This document shows, piece after piece, positions 48,267 to 59,822 of a stretch of 64,000 bases of DNA. Both the position numbers and the translations under genes were made by a program. The notes under the pieces were generated by a model that saw only the letters and a program-made list of their open reading frames with translations, searched no databases and was not told where the DNA came from. Each line of letters begins with the position of its first letter. The first letter of the stretch is position 1. Source of the stretch: Helicostylum pulchrum (taxonomy: Eukaryota > Mucoromycota > Mucoromycetes > Mucorales > Mucoraceae); the NCBI GenBank assembly GCA_025677825.1, contig JAIXMO010000035.1:62001-126000 (forward strand), written 5' to 3'.

Positions 48267-49724
48267 AAAGACATATTGTAATTGTAGCAGAAATTAATAA
48301 AACAAAATAAAAAAAACGTTGTTTTAATAGTTCCGCTGTATTTACTCTTTAACTTGATTTATAATTAGTTTCACCCTTACTGTTTAAAGAAACGCCAGGC
48401 ATGCCTAATGATGTATTCCTTTTTTTTTTTCGCGCCATATAATTTTTAATTCTATTGTTGTTTCTGAAAGGAGAACAATTGACAAAAAAAGATGAAAAGA
48501 CTTAATTTAACTATTTGTATACCTAGATTGCGTAAAAAGAAAAAGGAAAAGAAAAGTATCTGACAATCATTAGAAGCTGAGGACTACAGTAGTTGCCGGT
48601 GTTTGAAAGTGGAAATCTGATAAAATTAAATTAATTTTTTTTTCTGGTTACTGTATACTTTTTTTTTCATCTTTATGATCTAAAATTGAAAATAGTATTA
48701 TTGCACATGAATATACTCCTCCTATACGTAATAATATAGACATAACGAGAAGGTATTACTGCAATACTAGTTTAATACGAGTGATATTCATATAATCTGG
48801 CTTGTGGTGCGTGGAAAATATGCATCGAAACCCAGTCTGTTAACGTACAATTCGGCCATACGTCAATTATGGTTACTTGTTATTAATACAAAAAAAAAAA
48901 AAAAAGAAGTTACAAATACGTATCACAAAAAAAAAAAGTTCTCCTATCTACTTGTTTCAATATGAAAATCAGCAAAATATTTTTTGTCTCCATAACACTT
49001 GCGAACGAGCCACCAATAATACGCGATTAACAATCAAATCCCATTTATTTTTCCCGCTTGGAGCGGTGAGAGATTCATACTACATCGAAGCACAATCTGA
49101 ATCAGATCAACAATAAAGCAAGTGTAACATAAAGAGAATACATACAGAGTCGCCTGCATCAACGTTGATATTGTGAGAGTATTTGTTATTGTAATACTAA
49201 GATATAAACTCCTATAGTATAACTCTTTTTTTTTTCTTTAAATAAAACCGCCCCTGATAGTTTCTATTGTTTCTTTTTTTTTTATGAAAGCTAACGTTAT
49301 AATAGGCTTGTACCTGGGGACTTTTTTTTTAAGGAGAGATAACGAAAAACCCATTTTTTTTAAAAAGGTATGAACATACAAACTAAGTTAATTTCTATCT
49401 TTGGAAAAACTCAATATAATAATGATTTATTTCTCCCTTGGGAAAGTAGAATGCCCTTTTTAAATTTTTGCACCAGTCGAGAAGCATTTGCGTTTTTTTT
49501 TAAAAAAAAAACTCTTTAAAAAGCTAAAAGGTGACACGTTCTATTTTCATCATTTACACTGTTGAGTTTCTATTAAATACAATTTTTTTTTTGCGTTACC
49601 ATATTTAACCTCCTTCTCTTTCTCTCTCTCTCTCTTCCCCAAACATTTTTTTTTCTGTATTGTACATGTACATATAATAATATTTTTTTTATAATAATAA
49701 CAAAAACCTTAAAAAAAAAAACGA
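48267..49724. other. Intergenic spacer (1.5 kb)
   Basis: 3' flank of EMC1 and promoter of the ankyrin-repeat gene. It holds a TTTTTTTTTTAAAAAAAAAA palindrome (49493-49510) and CT repeats (49612-49635). No gene is recognised; an open frame near 48877-49116 starts in an A-run and lacks motifs. Confidence 0.5.
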
Positions 49725-51012
49725 ATGTCATCTTTTCTTTCTTTTAAAACTTCAGTTTCTTCTCAAAACAGCATAGATAGTTTTAGTCTTGACTTTAACA
49801 ACATGACTATTACGGGAGAACCAACCAATATTACGAAACCAATTAATGCAAAAGAACGATTAGAGAGTTTACTGGTCCATATAGAAGACGATGATTTAAG
49901 GCAAATGATGGTAAACGAGTTCCAGACGATGGTATCAGACCAACAACGTCTGTCAACCATGTTGGAACAACGATTTGAATTACTTGAAAACGAAACCCGT
50001 GAATTAAAAGTAATTATTGGCGATAGTCAGCGAAGATACGAAAAAGCAGTAAGAGAGATGCAGTTCTTTAAGAAGAAATACGAATCACTTAAAAATAATA
50101 CTCAACACAACGTTTCACATTTATCTCCTTCCAGTAGTCCTTTACCACCTTGCTCAGTTTCTGAAACTACATCGAGCGCTTACAATCCACCACATCAACC
50201 ACAGTATTGGCCTACTTCACCCACTACAACTGTAGCATCATCTGTTCTTTCAGATGTACCCGCAACTGGAAGACGAAGAAAAACCTCAAATACGGCGGGT
50301 AGTATTTTCAGTACATTTTCCAGTGGTACAGAAGCTACTAGTATTTATTCCAATCATCATCGCAGTGTGTACGATGATAAAAAAATAGCTGGTATGAATC
50401 AACATCATCACCAACATCATCAACATCATCAACAGCCAAGTCACCCACCACTTTCTCCATCTTATAATTTTAGTCGTAACCCATCTATGGTATCATCTTA
50501 TTCTACACCTAGCCGTGCTCCTTCTATACTTTCAGGAGCTTCATCTATTATTTCTGTTCCATTACCCATGACACCTGTACGTTCTAGTATATCTACAATT
50601 GGAAATTCGATGATTCAACAAAAAAGAACGGATCCATTGACATTTGGTGGATCTGATGCACTATGGGATACTATCTCTAAAAATCAAGGGAGTGATGTGA
50701 CAGTTGAAAAAATAATAAGGTACATTTATATATGTATAAATACATCAACAGGAGAAATTAAATATACTAAATTTTTTTATTTTTTTTTACTAGTAATTAT
50801 CTTCGTCGAGGTGGATCACCAAACACCGCTAAACAATCACCATCAACAAATATTGTCAAATATGGATACGGTATGCTTCACGCTTTAATTGTTACTAAAG
50901 CTCCTGGGTCAATAGACACTCTTTTACAACAAGGGGCCAATCCAAACGCTGTTAGTATAGGTCAAGTAGATGAAGAAAAGGTAAAATAGAATTAAATATT
51001 CATATATTCAAG

Positions 51013-51051
<39 letters not shown>

Positions 51052-51731
51052 TGATATATACATATATAGGTTTCACCATGTTATTTAGCGGCAGCTGTCG
51101 GCTGGTTAGAAGGCCTTGAAAAACTGGTTCAAGCTGGTGGCGATTTAATGTCTGCTCGTGGTGGTGGTTCAAAAAAGAAGACATCACTTCATGTTGCAGC
51201 AGCAAATGGCAACGCTGCTATTGTAGAATATATTGTAAATATGACTCAAGGTGTATTAAATCTTGAAGCTGATATGACAGGTAAAACGAAAAAAAAAAAT
51301 TCATTTTGTAGAATGAAAAACTTGTTACTTACATAATTATAATAGGAGCAAATGCATTGCATTATGCTTGCGCTTCAGGGCACAAAGATCTTGTTTGTTT
51401 TGTAGTGAGAGTATGCCAAGTACCAGTAAATGAAGCAGATTTTAAAGGTGAAATACCGTTACATTGGGCAGCCCGAAGTGGAAGAATTGAGATTGTGTCA
51501 CTTTTAGTTGAGCAATATGGTAGTAATGTGAATGCCTACGTCTCCAAGAAAGTAGGCACACCTTATGATTTGGCAAAATCGGCGGGACATAAAAAAATTG
51601 CAGACTATTTAAAAAACGCTGGAGGACTTACAGCAAAGAAAATGGATAAAAAGAGAGAAGAAGAGTTATCAAATACAGTACCAAAGCACTTGGAATCAAT
51701 TCTAACGAAAAATGGCTTCTTTATGGATTGA
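49725..51731 (+). CDS. Coiled-coil plus ankyrin-repeat protein
   Basis: Exons 49725-50719, 50794-50980, 51070-51280, 51346-51731 total 1779 nt, or 592 aa. The N-terminal third has a coiled coil (RFELLENETRELKVIIGDSQ...). A disordered Ser/His/Pro-rich linker with HHHQHHQHHQQ follows. The C-terminal part has four to five ankyrin repeats: GYGMLHALIVTKAPGSIDTL, SPCYLAAAVGWLEGLEKLVQ, TSLHVAAANGNAAIVEYIV, NALHYACASGHKDLVCFVV and IPLHWAARSGRIEIVSLLV. Ankyrin repeats mediate protein binding. Partner and role are unknown. The intron acceptors fall between repeats. It has no DNA-binding or enzymatic domain that can be seen. Confidence 0.88.
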
Positions 51732-52095
51732 CTATTTGCTCGCAAGTCGAATTCTATTAGTCGATAAAACGAAAAAATTATAAATAAATAAATCACTCTT
51801 TTTTAATACATGATAAGCATGCTTCTTTTCTAAACTATACAGAGGGAGTACCAATGGTTTTTTACCACTGTTAAAATTCCAAAATTAGGGTTTATACCAA
51901 GTTCATTGGACCAATAACTGTATGAGAACTGTCTCTCTCCTTCTTTTTGAACAGTCTCAACAATAATAATAACTTAAAATTGAAACCGCGTCATTTTTTG
52001 CTCCCATTGAAAGTACTACAAATGCTGTTTGACCATCTTCAAAATTTTGATGGTTACGCCAAGCTTTTGATTTATGTGTTAATATCAGTTTAAAG
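51732..52095. other. Intergenic, possible tail of Ndc10-like fragment
   Basis: Convergent spacer. On the minus strand around 51975-52080 a frame reads AWRNHQNFEDGQTAFVVLSM and then stops, which might continue the fragment at 52296. Otherwise no gene. Confidence 0.35.
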
Positions 52096-52296
52096 TTAGC
52101 TTGCTACTAAAAGAGATCTCACCTTCCATTCTTCCTGTTTAGCGGTGTATGCTTTGATCGTGTTTACAGGACGATATGACATACCTTGCGCTATAATCAT
52201 CTGGTTACTGCGATGCATAGCTGAGCTGTTATCAACCATACGTTGAGTACCTTCGTTATTGACCTTGACAGATGTACTTTTTTGACTATTGTTCAT
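52096..52296 (-). pseudogene. Short Ndc10/Crypton-like N-terminal fragment
   Basis: From ATG 52296 the frame reads MNNSQKSTSVKVNNEG... to YRPVNTIKAYTAKQEEWK, then a GTGAGA donor-like site at about 52122. The NTxKAYxxKQxEW pattern is the N-terminal SAM-like motif of fungal Ndc10-domain proteins and Crypton-type tyrosine recombinases. A matching continuation (AWRNHQNFEDGQ) lies 40 nt beyond but in a phase that the visible splice sites do not join. No recombinase catalytic domain is present. It is most likely a relic or truncated copy, but could be a small real gene. Confidence 0.35.
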
Positions 52297-52779
52297 TATA
52301 GATACTCTGTATTTAAATATATAATCAAGTTAATAACTATATTAAAGACATCTATGAGTTTGAGCCTTAGTATCTCAACTTACAAGAAATAATTAAAACA
52401 ATATATGAAAGAATATAGCAAAGAGAAATATTTTAAGAATTGAAAAATATATGTCTTTTTTAAAACGAATCATTAGTTAAAGAAGCGTGTCTATTCATAC
52501 CCAATACGCAATCGAAGGGCTTCAAAATTAAAAGCTTAAGCACTTTATTGGCTTTTTGGTTTTAATTTTTATTTCTGTCAGAGACTGGGTATTTTTCAAA
52601 AATTAGGCGTAAGACTTTTTTTTATTGCTAAATTTCAAGTCCAGCCAAAAAATACTTCAGTCTGAGGAGTTACTGGAAATAGTGTACCACGTTTTTTTTT
52701 TCTTTTACCATTATACCCCCATCTAAAAATAAAATAAAATAAAAAAAGTACGGAAATTGACTTGTAAAATAAAATAGAA
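52297..52779. other. Intergenic, kinase promoter region
   Basis: AT-rich, with short T and A runs. No gene is seen. It is the likely promoter of the downstream kinase. Confidence 0.5.
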
Positions 52780-55691
52780 ATGGGTTTTAATGTAGCAGAT
52801 CAGTTTCGAAAGTGGAAAAGAAATTCAACACAACGAGAACTTCCACTTGAGAATGGTGTTTACGGACACAACTTTGAAGAACCTGTAACAGTTTCAACAA
52901 CAACTCCAACAACAACAATAACACCACCACCACCACCACCACCACCACAACAACAACTCCAACAACAACTCCAACAACAACCAACAGTAACAGTAATAGC
53001 TGATCCCTCACAACCAAACAAAAATGTACCCAAGAAACTCCGAAAACCTCCAGTGAAGCAGTATCCACCTAGCCCTGATACCTACCTTAATGGTATTGGC
53101 GATTATACTTTTGTTCGTCAGGTTGGTCAAGGTAAATTTAGCCGAGTCATGTTATCCTACCATTGTTTGACGAGAAAGCAAGTGGCGGTCAAGGTAAAGT
53201 TATATATTTATATATATACATATATGTAATAGAGCACTCATAAATCATAACTTGTAGATTATCGATAAAAGAGTACATGATTATAGAGTGATGTCTAGAT
53301 TAGTAAGAGAGATATCTTTAATGGAAGTATTAGATCACCCCAATATTGTTCGACTGTATGAAACATATGAAACAACAGACTCTTTATACCTTGTTATGGA
53401 ATATGTCGACGGATTTAATTTAGACGAATTTTTAGCTCAAAAAGGTGGTCGATTAAACGAAACCGAGGCAAAAGATATATTTCGTCAAATGGCAGCTGCA
53501 ATGGATTACTGTCATTCCAAGTGGGTTGTTCATCGTGATTTAAAAGTAAAAAACTAATAGTGACAATTTTGTTTATTTATAACTATTACTGATTATATTT
53601 CTATTTTTATTCCAGGCACCAAATATTTTATTGACAAAAGATTTTAAAGTAAAAATAGCTGATTTTGGGTTAGGAAACAGGTTTGGCAGAAGAAGATTAA
53701 AGACAATATGTGGTAATTATTTCAACTTTATACAAAAAAAAAAAAAGAAATATCGAAAATATTGATACAATTGTAGGGTCCATGCTTTATTATAGTCCCG
53801 AGATTATTAACGGTCAAGGATATACGGGTCCTGAAGTAGATTGTTGGTGTTTAGGCGTATCTTTATATCGTATGACTGTAGGTGAAGAACCCTTTTCTCG
53901 TGCAAATAGTAAGTTTTTTTTTTATTATTATTATATTCCTGTGAGTGTAATTCTAAGCAACAAAACAAAATAGCTGTTGGAGATTTAAGAAAAGATGTAA
54001 CAGCAGGACAATATGTTATACCAGGTTATCTCAGTATAGGACTTCGAAACACGATAAAAAAATGCATGTCAATTGACAAGTATAAACGAACCAGAGTACA
54101 TTTAGCACTGAAAGATGATCCTTGGCTCACAGAGAACGGTACACTTGCAGATATATTTTCATACAACACAAATTCACCAACTATTGTAATGGCATCTGTC
54201 ATTTTATCAAAAGACGATGAACTAGCACGGTTAAAAAAGGAAAAGGAAAGATTAAAGTTTCAACATATGCGAGATATGGAAGAAGAAAAGAGATCGAAAA
54301 AATATATAAAAAGAACGATTATATGTCATCCCAAAAACCCTTCGATTTATTTCACAAGTGCTGTACCACATTCAGCTAAACCAGAAGATAAATATACCAA
54401 CAGTGAGACCCAACGCCATTTATTATTTCAAAAGATTAACGAAATCTCTCATCAAATTCAATTATCTTCAACTCAAAATGCTGGAAAGTCTCCTATTCGT
54501 CATTTACTCCGCAAGTTAAAGCAACCCGAAAGCTTAAATGGTAATATCAATTCTTCTTTACCGAGCGGTCCAAATACAAGTGCAGCCTCTTCTTCTTCTT
54601 CTTCTTCTAATGCTGGTTCAACTTTGGTTCCACCAAGAACGATCGTAAGAAAATCTGCTTCTAATATGAGCTTAACTCAGCTTTATCAAAGGGTTGCCAA
54701 AGATCAAGTTCATTATTATACCTTTCACTTGACACCACAGACAGCAATGCAGTTACCTGGTATTGCAGAATCGTCTACTTCGTTACAACAACAAGATGAG
54801 TTTACAATGATGCTTATTATTCGTGGTATATGTGATATTATGGGTATTACATATCACCGCGATAAAAATGATCACTTGATTTGTGTAATGGCATTAAGCG
54901 ATTATATCAATGAAAAGCCTCGATCTTTCTATAAATTAAAGAGACGCGATAGCAAGATGACTGCATCTAATCAATCTTTATCTGTACTACAACAACATAA
55001 TCCCAATGATGGTAACACGGGTAGCCAAGCGTCTTTCAGTCGTAGTAGTGCAGGAGATATGAACCGATCATCTTATTTTGGTAGCAGTAGTAAATTCAGT
55101 AAATTTAAAAAGATGACAAGTCATGTTTTATCCAGTATATTTCCGTACCATTCATCTACGCTTGTAGTACAAGATAGTAGATCAGTTAGGTATCCTCCGT
55201 TTCCAACATTAAACCCAAACCGAACTGGTTCATCGCAATCATCACAAAACTCACAAACACACCAAGAAAACAATGAAAGTAATCAAGATCAAGGTCAAGA
55301 TAAAAAACCAGGTATTGCTATATTTGCTATTGAGATTATTTCGCTATCAAAGGAAGCGACTACTCAAAATCGTATTACGGCTATCAAACTAGTAAAGATT
55401 GAAGGTTCGTCTAAAGTGTTTCGTATTGCGTGTGGTTGGTTAACTGGTGTTATTGGACAAAATATTACGCCTGCTCAATTAAGCGATAATTTTAATAATT
55501 TAACTGCTACTATTCACGGCAGTAGCACTGATATACCCAATATGATACTACAACAGCAATCAAAGCGTTTAACAAGACCTAAATCTGTTGCCACTTTATT
55601 ACCTTTATCAAATATGGATAATACCTTTCCCTCTCAACTCCCATTAGATTCCCCTCCTCCTTCCACTGGTCAATTCGAAAAACCTGTTTAA
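52780..55691 (+). CDS. CAMKL-type Ser/Thr protein kinase with KA1-like tail
   Basis: Exons 52780-53193, 53258-53545, 53616-53712, 53777-53908, 53974-55691 total 2649 nt, or 882 aa. The Pro/Gln-rich N-terminus leads into a complete kinase domain: VGQGKFSRV, VAVKIIDK, HRDLKAPNILL, IADFGLGNRF and GSMLYYSPEI, then YTGPEVDCWCLGVSLYRM. The catalytic Lys, HRD Asp and DFG Asp are present, so it should be active. Order and motifs fit the AMPK-related Kin1/MARK group. Two C-terminal blocks, DIMGITYHRDKNDHLICVMA and IAIFAIEIISLSKEATTQ...AIKLVKIEGSS, look like halves of a KA1 membrane-binding domain separated by about 150 Ser-rich residues (inference). Exact orthology is uncertain. It ends 25 bp from the convergent gene. 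Confidence 0.88.
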
Positions 55692-55716
55692 ATAAATAAA
55701 AAAAACTTTTTGTATT

Positions 55717-56254
55717 TTATTTTTCTAACCGTCCACTAAATAATGTCTCTTGTAATTCCTTTTGACGTAAATCATCGTTTTGTTGAATAATAGCTAATAA
55801 GCGGGAATCATTTGGAAGTGATTCACGAAGTTTATGCATACCTCTATCCATACCAAGTCCACCACCAAATGCCAAACCTGTAAACGCACCGACTAATCTT
55901 TTTTTATGTAAGCATCCATTTTTTTATACAAGTAAAAAATACTTACGTATAGTGGGGATAGCAGTTCTAGGCTTTAAAGGTGTTGCTCTTGAGCTGGCTA
56001 TTCGTGCACGTTGGTATAAATATAACTTTTTTTTTTCTGTATTGGTCACTTACCCCAAAGACGAGCTGACATACCTAATGAGGCAGCACCAAGTGTTGCT
56101 AAATATAAAACAATTGAGTATTCATTCATCCACATTCTTTTTTTTTTATACCTAATGTAATAAAGTTAAACATGGCAGACCTAATGACAAGCTTTTCCTC
56201 GTCAGTAGGTTTATAATTAATTAATTCCAACTTGATATCTTCTTGACTTGACAT
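55717..56254 (-). CDS. Small two-TM protein, possibly mitochondrial (OCIAD-like)
   Basis: Exons 56254-56152, 56098-56054, 55997-55947, 55892-55717 total 375 nt, or 124 aa. The hydrophilic N-terminus MSSQEDIKLELINYKPTDEE is followed by a hydrophobic Gly/Ala-rich segment (FITLGATLGAASLGMSARLW), a basic loop (SSRATPLKPRT), a second Gly-rich helix (ILGAFTGLAFGGGLGM) and a charged tail (QNDDLRQKELQETLF). The layout resembles OCIA-domain or similar small mitochondrial/endosomal proteins, but no diagnostic motif is certain. Four exons joined in frame in so short a gene argue that it is real. The third and fourth acceptors have nearby alternatives. Confidence 0.6.
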
Positions 56255-56521
56255 AGTTAGTATTTTTTTTTTTGCAATAACAAAAACGCACATACACCCC
56301 CTTCCTCCATTTTGACACTGGGTTAGGCGGATATTTAAAATAAAAATGATGATGATCCTCCAAAAAGAGAACATTACATGCAAAATGTGATTTTTTTTCA
56401 TTGTTTATTTTCAATGTTTTTATAAGAAACTACATATAGAAACCATGTCATGTATATATAAAGGAGGAGGGGGAAGAAAGGGCAATATGAGTACTTTTTT
56501 TTCTTTGCGCTCTTTTTAATT

Positions 56522-57809
56522 ATGTTTAAATCAAATTGGTTATTGTGTTTACTGGTACTATTCTACGTTGCTGTGACAGTAGCTACATCTGTCGAGAAAA
56601 GAGGCAGCGACAAAGGTGATTGTGATGATAAAGAAGAAAAGAGTACAACTATTGTAGAGCCAAAGCTAACACGTACGCGCACTACAACCCGTTTAACAAA
56701 AACAAGTACAAGGCCTACAAATACAAGATCAAAGTCTACTGCTGCCGATACGCATCATTGTCCTACTTGCTTAGATAGCTCTTGTAACCACAAATGTCAA
56801 GATAAAATTTGCAAGCATGAATGTATAGATGGACCTTGTAGTTCACCATGTCCTTTTATACGTAAGTAAAAAAAAAAAAGATCAATTATACATTGCAATC
56901 AATTGATGTGTATCTTTTTTTATGTAGAGCCTCCTCGTTACGAACCAAACGTAATCGCTATGGCAATTCTTTTGATGGTTATAGGAGTCTTTTTAATGTT
57001 TATGGGGTTTCCATTTTTTATAGTGACAATGGCATTGACGGGACTTTTAGTCGGCAGTAAGTACATGATCAGTTTTTTTTTTTTTTTTTTTTTTTTACGC
57101 ACGCACTGAATTTTTCTTTTCTTTTCTTCTAGCGTGTGTTTCATGGGTTGTCTTGCACGCAGCGGAGCCTGAGAGGGGGTATGCATCACCAAGTACAGTA
57201 TATCTAGGATGTTCATTGGGAGTAGGAGGTTTGTTCGCAGTGGCATCTCTATTTTGTTGGAAGGCTACAGTTTATTTATTATGCGGGGGAGCAGGCTATT
57301 TGCTCTCGGTTTACACTTGGTCATGGCAAGAGAATTTTGTACTTAGCAGTATCCTTGCACGAAATATAATTGGGTTAGGAATGGTGCTTGTGTTTCTGTT
57401 GGGGTTTGTCTTTTGTGAGTTTGTTACTGTCATCTTGTCAACGTCTTTTATGGGTGCGTATATTTTTATATTGGGATTAGATTTTTTCCTGCAGACTGGT
57501 TTCTTGATTGGTTTTAAAAATCTTTTGGATTTTGATCGACATTTAATACATGGCAATGATCATGTGTACGTGGACGCGGCGATAGAGGATCCCAAGAATA
57601 GCTTAAATCGTTATGCGCGCTATACAATTGATACAGATGTCAATGGTATGCTGTGCGCTGTATTGGGCTTATGGATCCTTTCTACCTTGTGGCAACGCTA
57701 CTACAATAGAGGAAGACGATTTGGTCTTCGCGTACTTATAAATTCAAACGATTCTTTAAAGGAAAAATTTGAGAAAGGTCAAACAAAAAAAGTTCAAAAA
57801 CAAAAATAA
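56522..57809 (+). CDS. Multi-pass membrane protein, TMEM198/DUF4203-like
   Basis: Exons 56522-56861, 56928-57056, 57133-57809 total 1146 nt, or 381 aa. A signal peptide (WLLCLLVLFYVAVTVATS) is followed by a Thr/Arg-rich linker and a compact Cys cluster (HHCPTCLDSSCNHKC, then CKHECIDGPCSSPC). Seven or so TM helices follow, beginning VIAMAILLMVIGVFLMFMGF and including GGLFAVASLFCWKATVYLL. The repeated Gly/Phe-rich helices match the DUF4203/TMEM198 domain of fungal membrane proteins; function is unknown. The tail is basic (KKVQKQK). The Cys-rich ectodomain probably faces the lumen or outside. Confidence 0.8.
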
Positions 57810-58572
57810 ATAAATAATAACAATATTTACTATTGTCACTTCTTGTCTCCAATTTAAACACGTATCATATATACATTTTGTTGTTGCTCGTGGAAGCCCT
57901 TTCTCATTTTACCTAGTTTAAACAACTGTTTCGTAAATGAGAATCTAGCCCTTCACACTATCTTTTTCTAGGTTTCTTCAAATGACGTATGTGCGTGCGT
58001 GTGCAAAACTATTAACTGCAAAGTGATGATAGTAATCGTCTTGAAGCGAGGCTAAACTATTTATTTTTCCCCCGCCGCATTCTTGGCGAAGGAGTTACTT
58101 GATAAAAGACATAAACATTTGCAACTGCTTAAACCTAAAATAGTGTTTCTTTTCTTTCTTTTTAAAAAAAAGAGAGCAGGATAACGTTTACACACACACG
58201 TAAAAAGAGTTTAATAGTTCGGAGCACAAACGTATAATATAAACTTCAAAAAGTCCAACTTGTGTCCCCAAACCCCACAATTATGTGTGTCATGCAACGG
58301 TACAATATGGGTTTGATTGTCATTCCATTTTGCCATTTTGATTTATCACATATAAAAGCTAGGCTCCGAGTCTTTTTTTTTTTCTTCTCTTTTGTTACTT
58401 TATCAATGAATAGTCGTAATAGAGCACAATAGTGTGGTAGTACAACACAAAAAGAAACAACAACAACAAGAAGCTGAGCTTGATAAATTGTAAAATAATA
58501 ACATTAGATATAAATTCGCGGGGACCCTTTTTAATTAGCTAAAAAACAAAACTTTATTATCTGTTTGGCATC

Positions 58573-58574
<2 letters not shown>

Positions 58575-58647
<73 letters not shown>
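58575..58647. repeat. Poly-T tract, 73 nt
   Basis: Pure T on the given strand, in a 2 kb intergenic region. Length may vary through slippage or sequencing. There is no coding sequence next to it, so a retroposed poly-A tail (minus-strand insertion) is possible but not shown. Confidence 0.8.
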
Positions 58648-58650
<3 letters not shown>

Positions 58651-59473
58651 TAATCATGGTATTCTATCTGATGATTTTTACGCGTAGGGAAAAGCTTTCG
58701 AGTTTTAGAATCTGGGTAAAAAAGTGATCGGACGTTTTTGTAGAAAAAAGTGATCTACTGTTTCATACAGTAGCTGGGCAAGAGACCAATTAGTAGTCTT
58801 TGTAACTAAGCCCAAAAAAGAGATAATTGAATGCTATACTGAAATTTGAGTTTTATAGTAACCTGAAACACATTCAGTCAAAAGAAACGATCGATAGGGA
58901 AAAAAAAAAGAAATAGTATTACTATTTCACATAAAAATGACAGCTTGTCATGTGTCACTGAACCCATTTATTATATCTGTAAGAGACAAAACGTAAAACT
59001 ACCACCAACTTTGTACTGTGCCCACACGCACACACACACACACACTCTCTCTCTCTCTCTTTCACACACTCACATATGTATTCACTGTTTAAAAAAAGTA
59101 ATCATTTAACCACTTAACAAAACATGAAATCTCAAACCACTTACAATCAATGAAAAAGCCGTGTGACACAGTTGTATTACTCATATGATTGAAGACCGGT
59201 CGGCTCGGATCATGTTCACTTGGGATCAATGTTCCGCAGTTGTGTGGGCCAACAAATATTCAAAGAGCCAAATTATTTTACAAAAGATGTATACATTAAA
59301 CGTACCATAAAAAGAGAAAAAATAAAAATCAAATGATGTTTACTTGATACTCTTAAGGATATTGTGATGTTAAAATATAGTATTAACGTTTTTTGTCCTA
59401 CACTGAACTACCCGAAAAATCCGATACCCGTATTCATTTTAACCTTAAAACCTCTCTCCACTCTCACACACAA

Positions 59474-59498
59474 CAGCAGCAGCAGCAGCAGCAGCAGC
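59474..59498. repeat. CAG trinucleotide repeat (8 units)
   Basis: Eight CAG units about 325 bp upstream of the Zn2Cys6 start, not in the predicted reading frame. Probably 5' UTR or promoter. Confidence 0.75.
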
Positions 59499-59822
59499 TA
59501 AAAAGAGTTGCTTGAGTTTTTCATCATTGGTGCTTTTTTTTTATAATAGTAAATTAAAAAAACTACCATTTTTTAGCAGCAAAAAAAAAAAAGAAGGTTA
59601 TTGTGATCGCATCAGAAGGGGGGAACCTTTTTTTTTTTTTTTTTTTTTTTTTTTTGGTGCACAAAGTAAACAAATAGCTATGTTCAAACACACTTGTTCC
59701 ATACAATTTTCGCCTAACCATCTCCCCCCTTTTTTTTTATCTCTTTTTCCTTTTTTCATTTTTTTTTCACTGCAATTTTTTCTTTTTTACACACTTTTTA
59801 AATACAATTACTATTTATCTCC

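Larger units (their letters stand above)
57810..59822. other. Long intergenic region with homopolymer and repeats
   Basis: No gene is recognised. It contains an uninterrupted T run of 73 nt (58575-58647), CA and CT microsatellites (59030-59062), a CAG repeat (59474-59498) and further T runs just upstream of the Zn2Cys6 gene. The right half is probably a long promoter/5' UTR. Confidence 0.5.
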
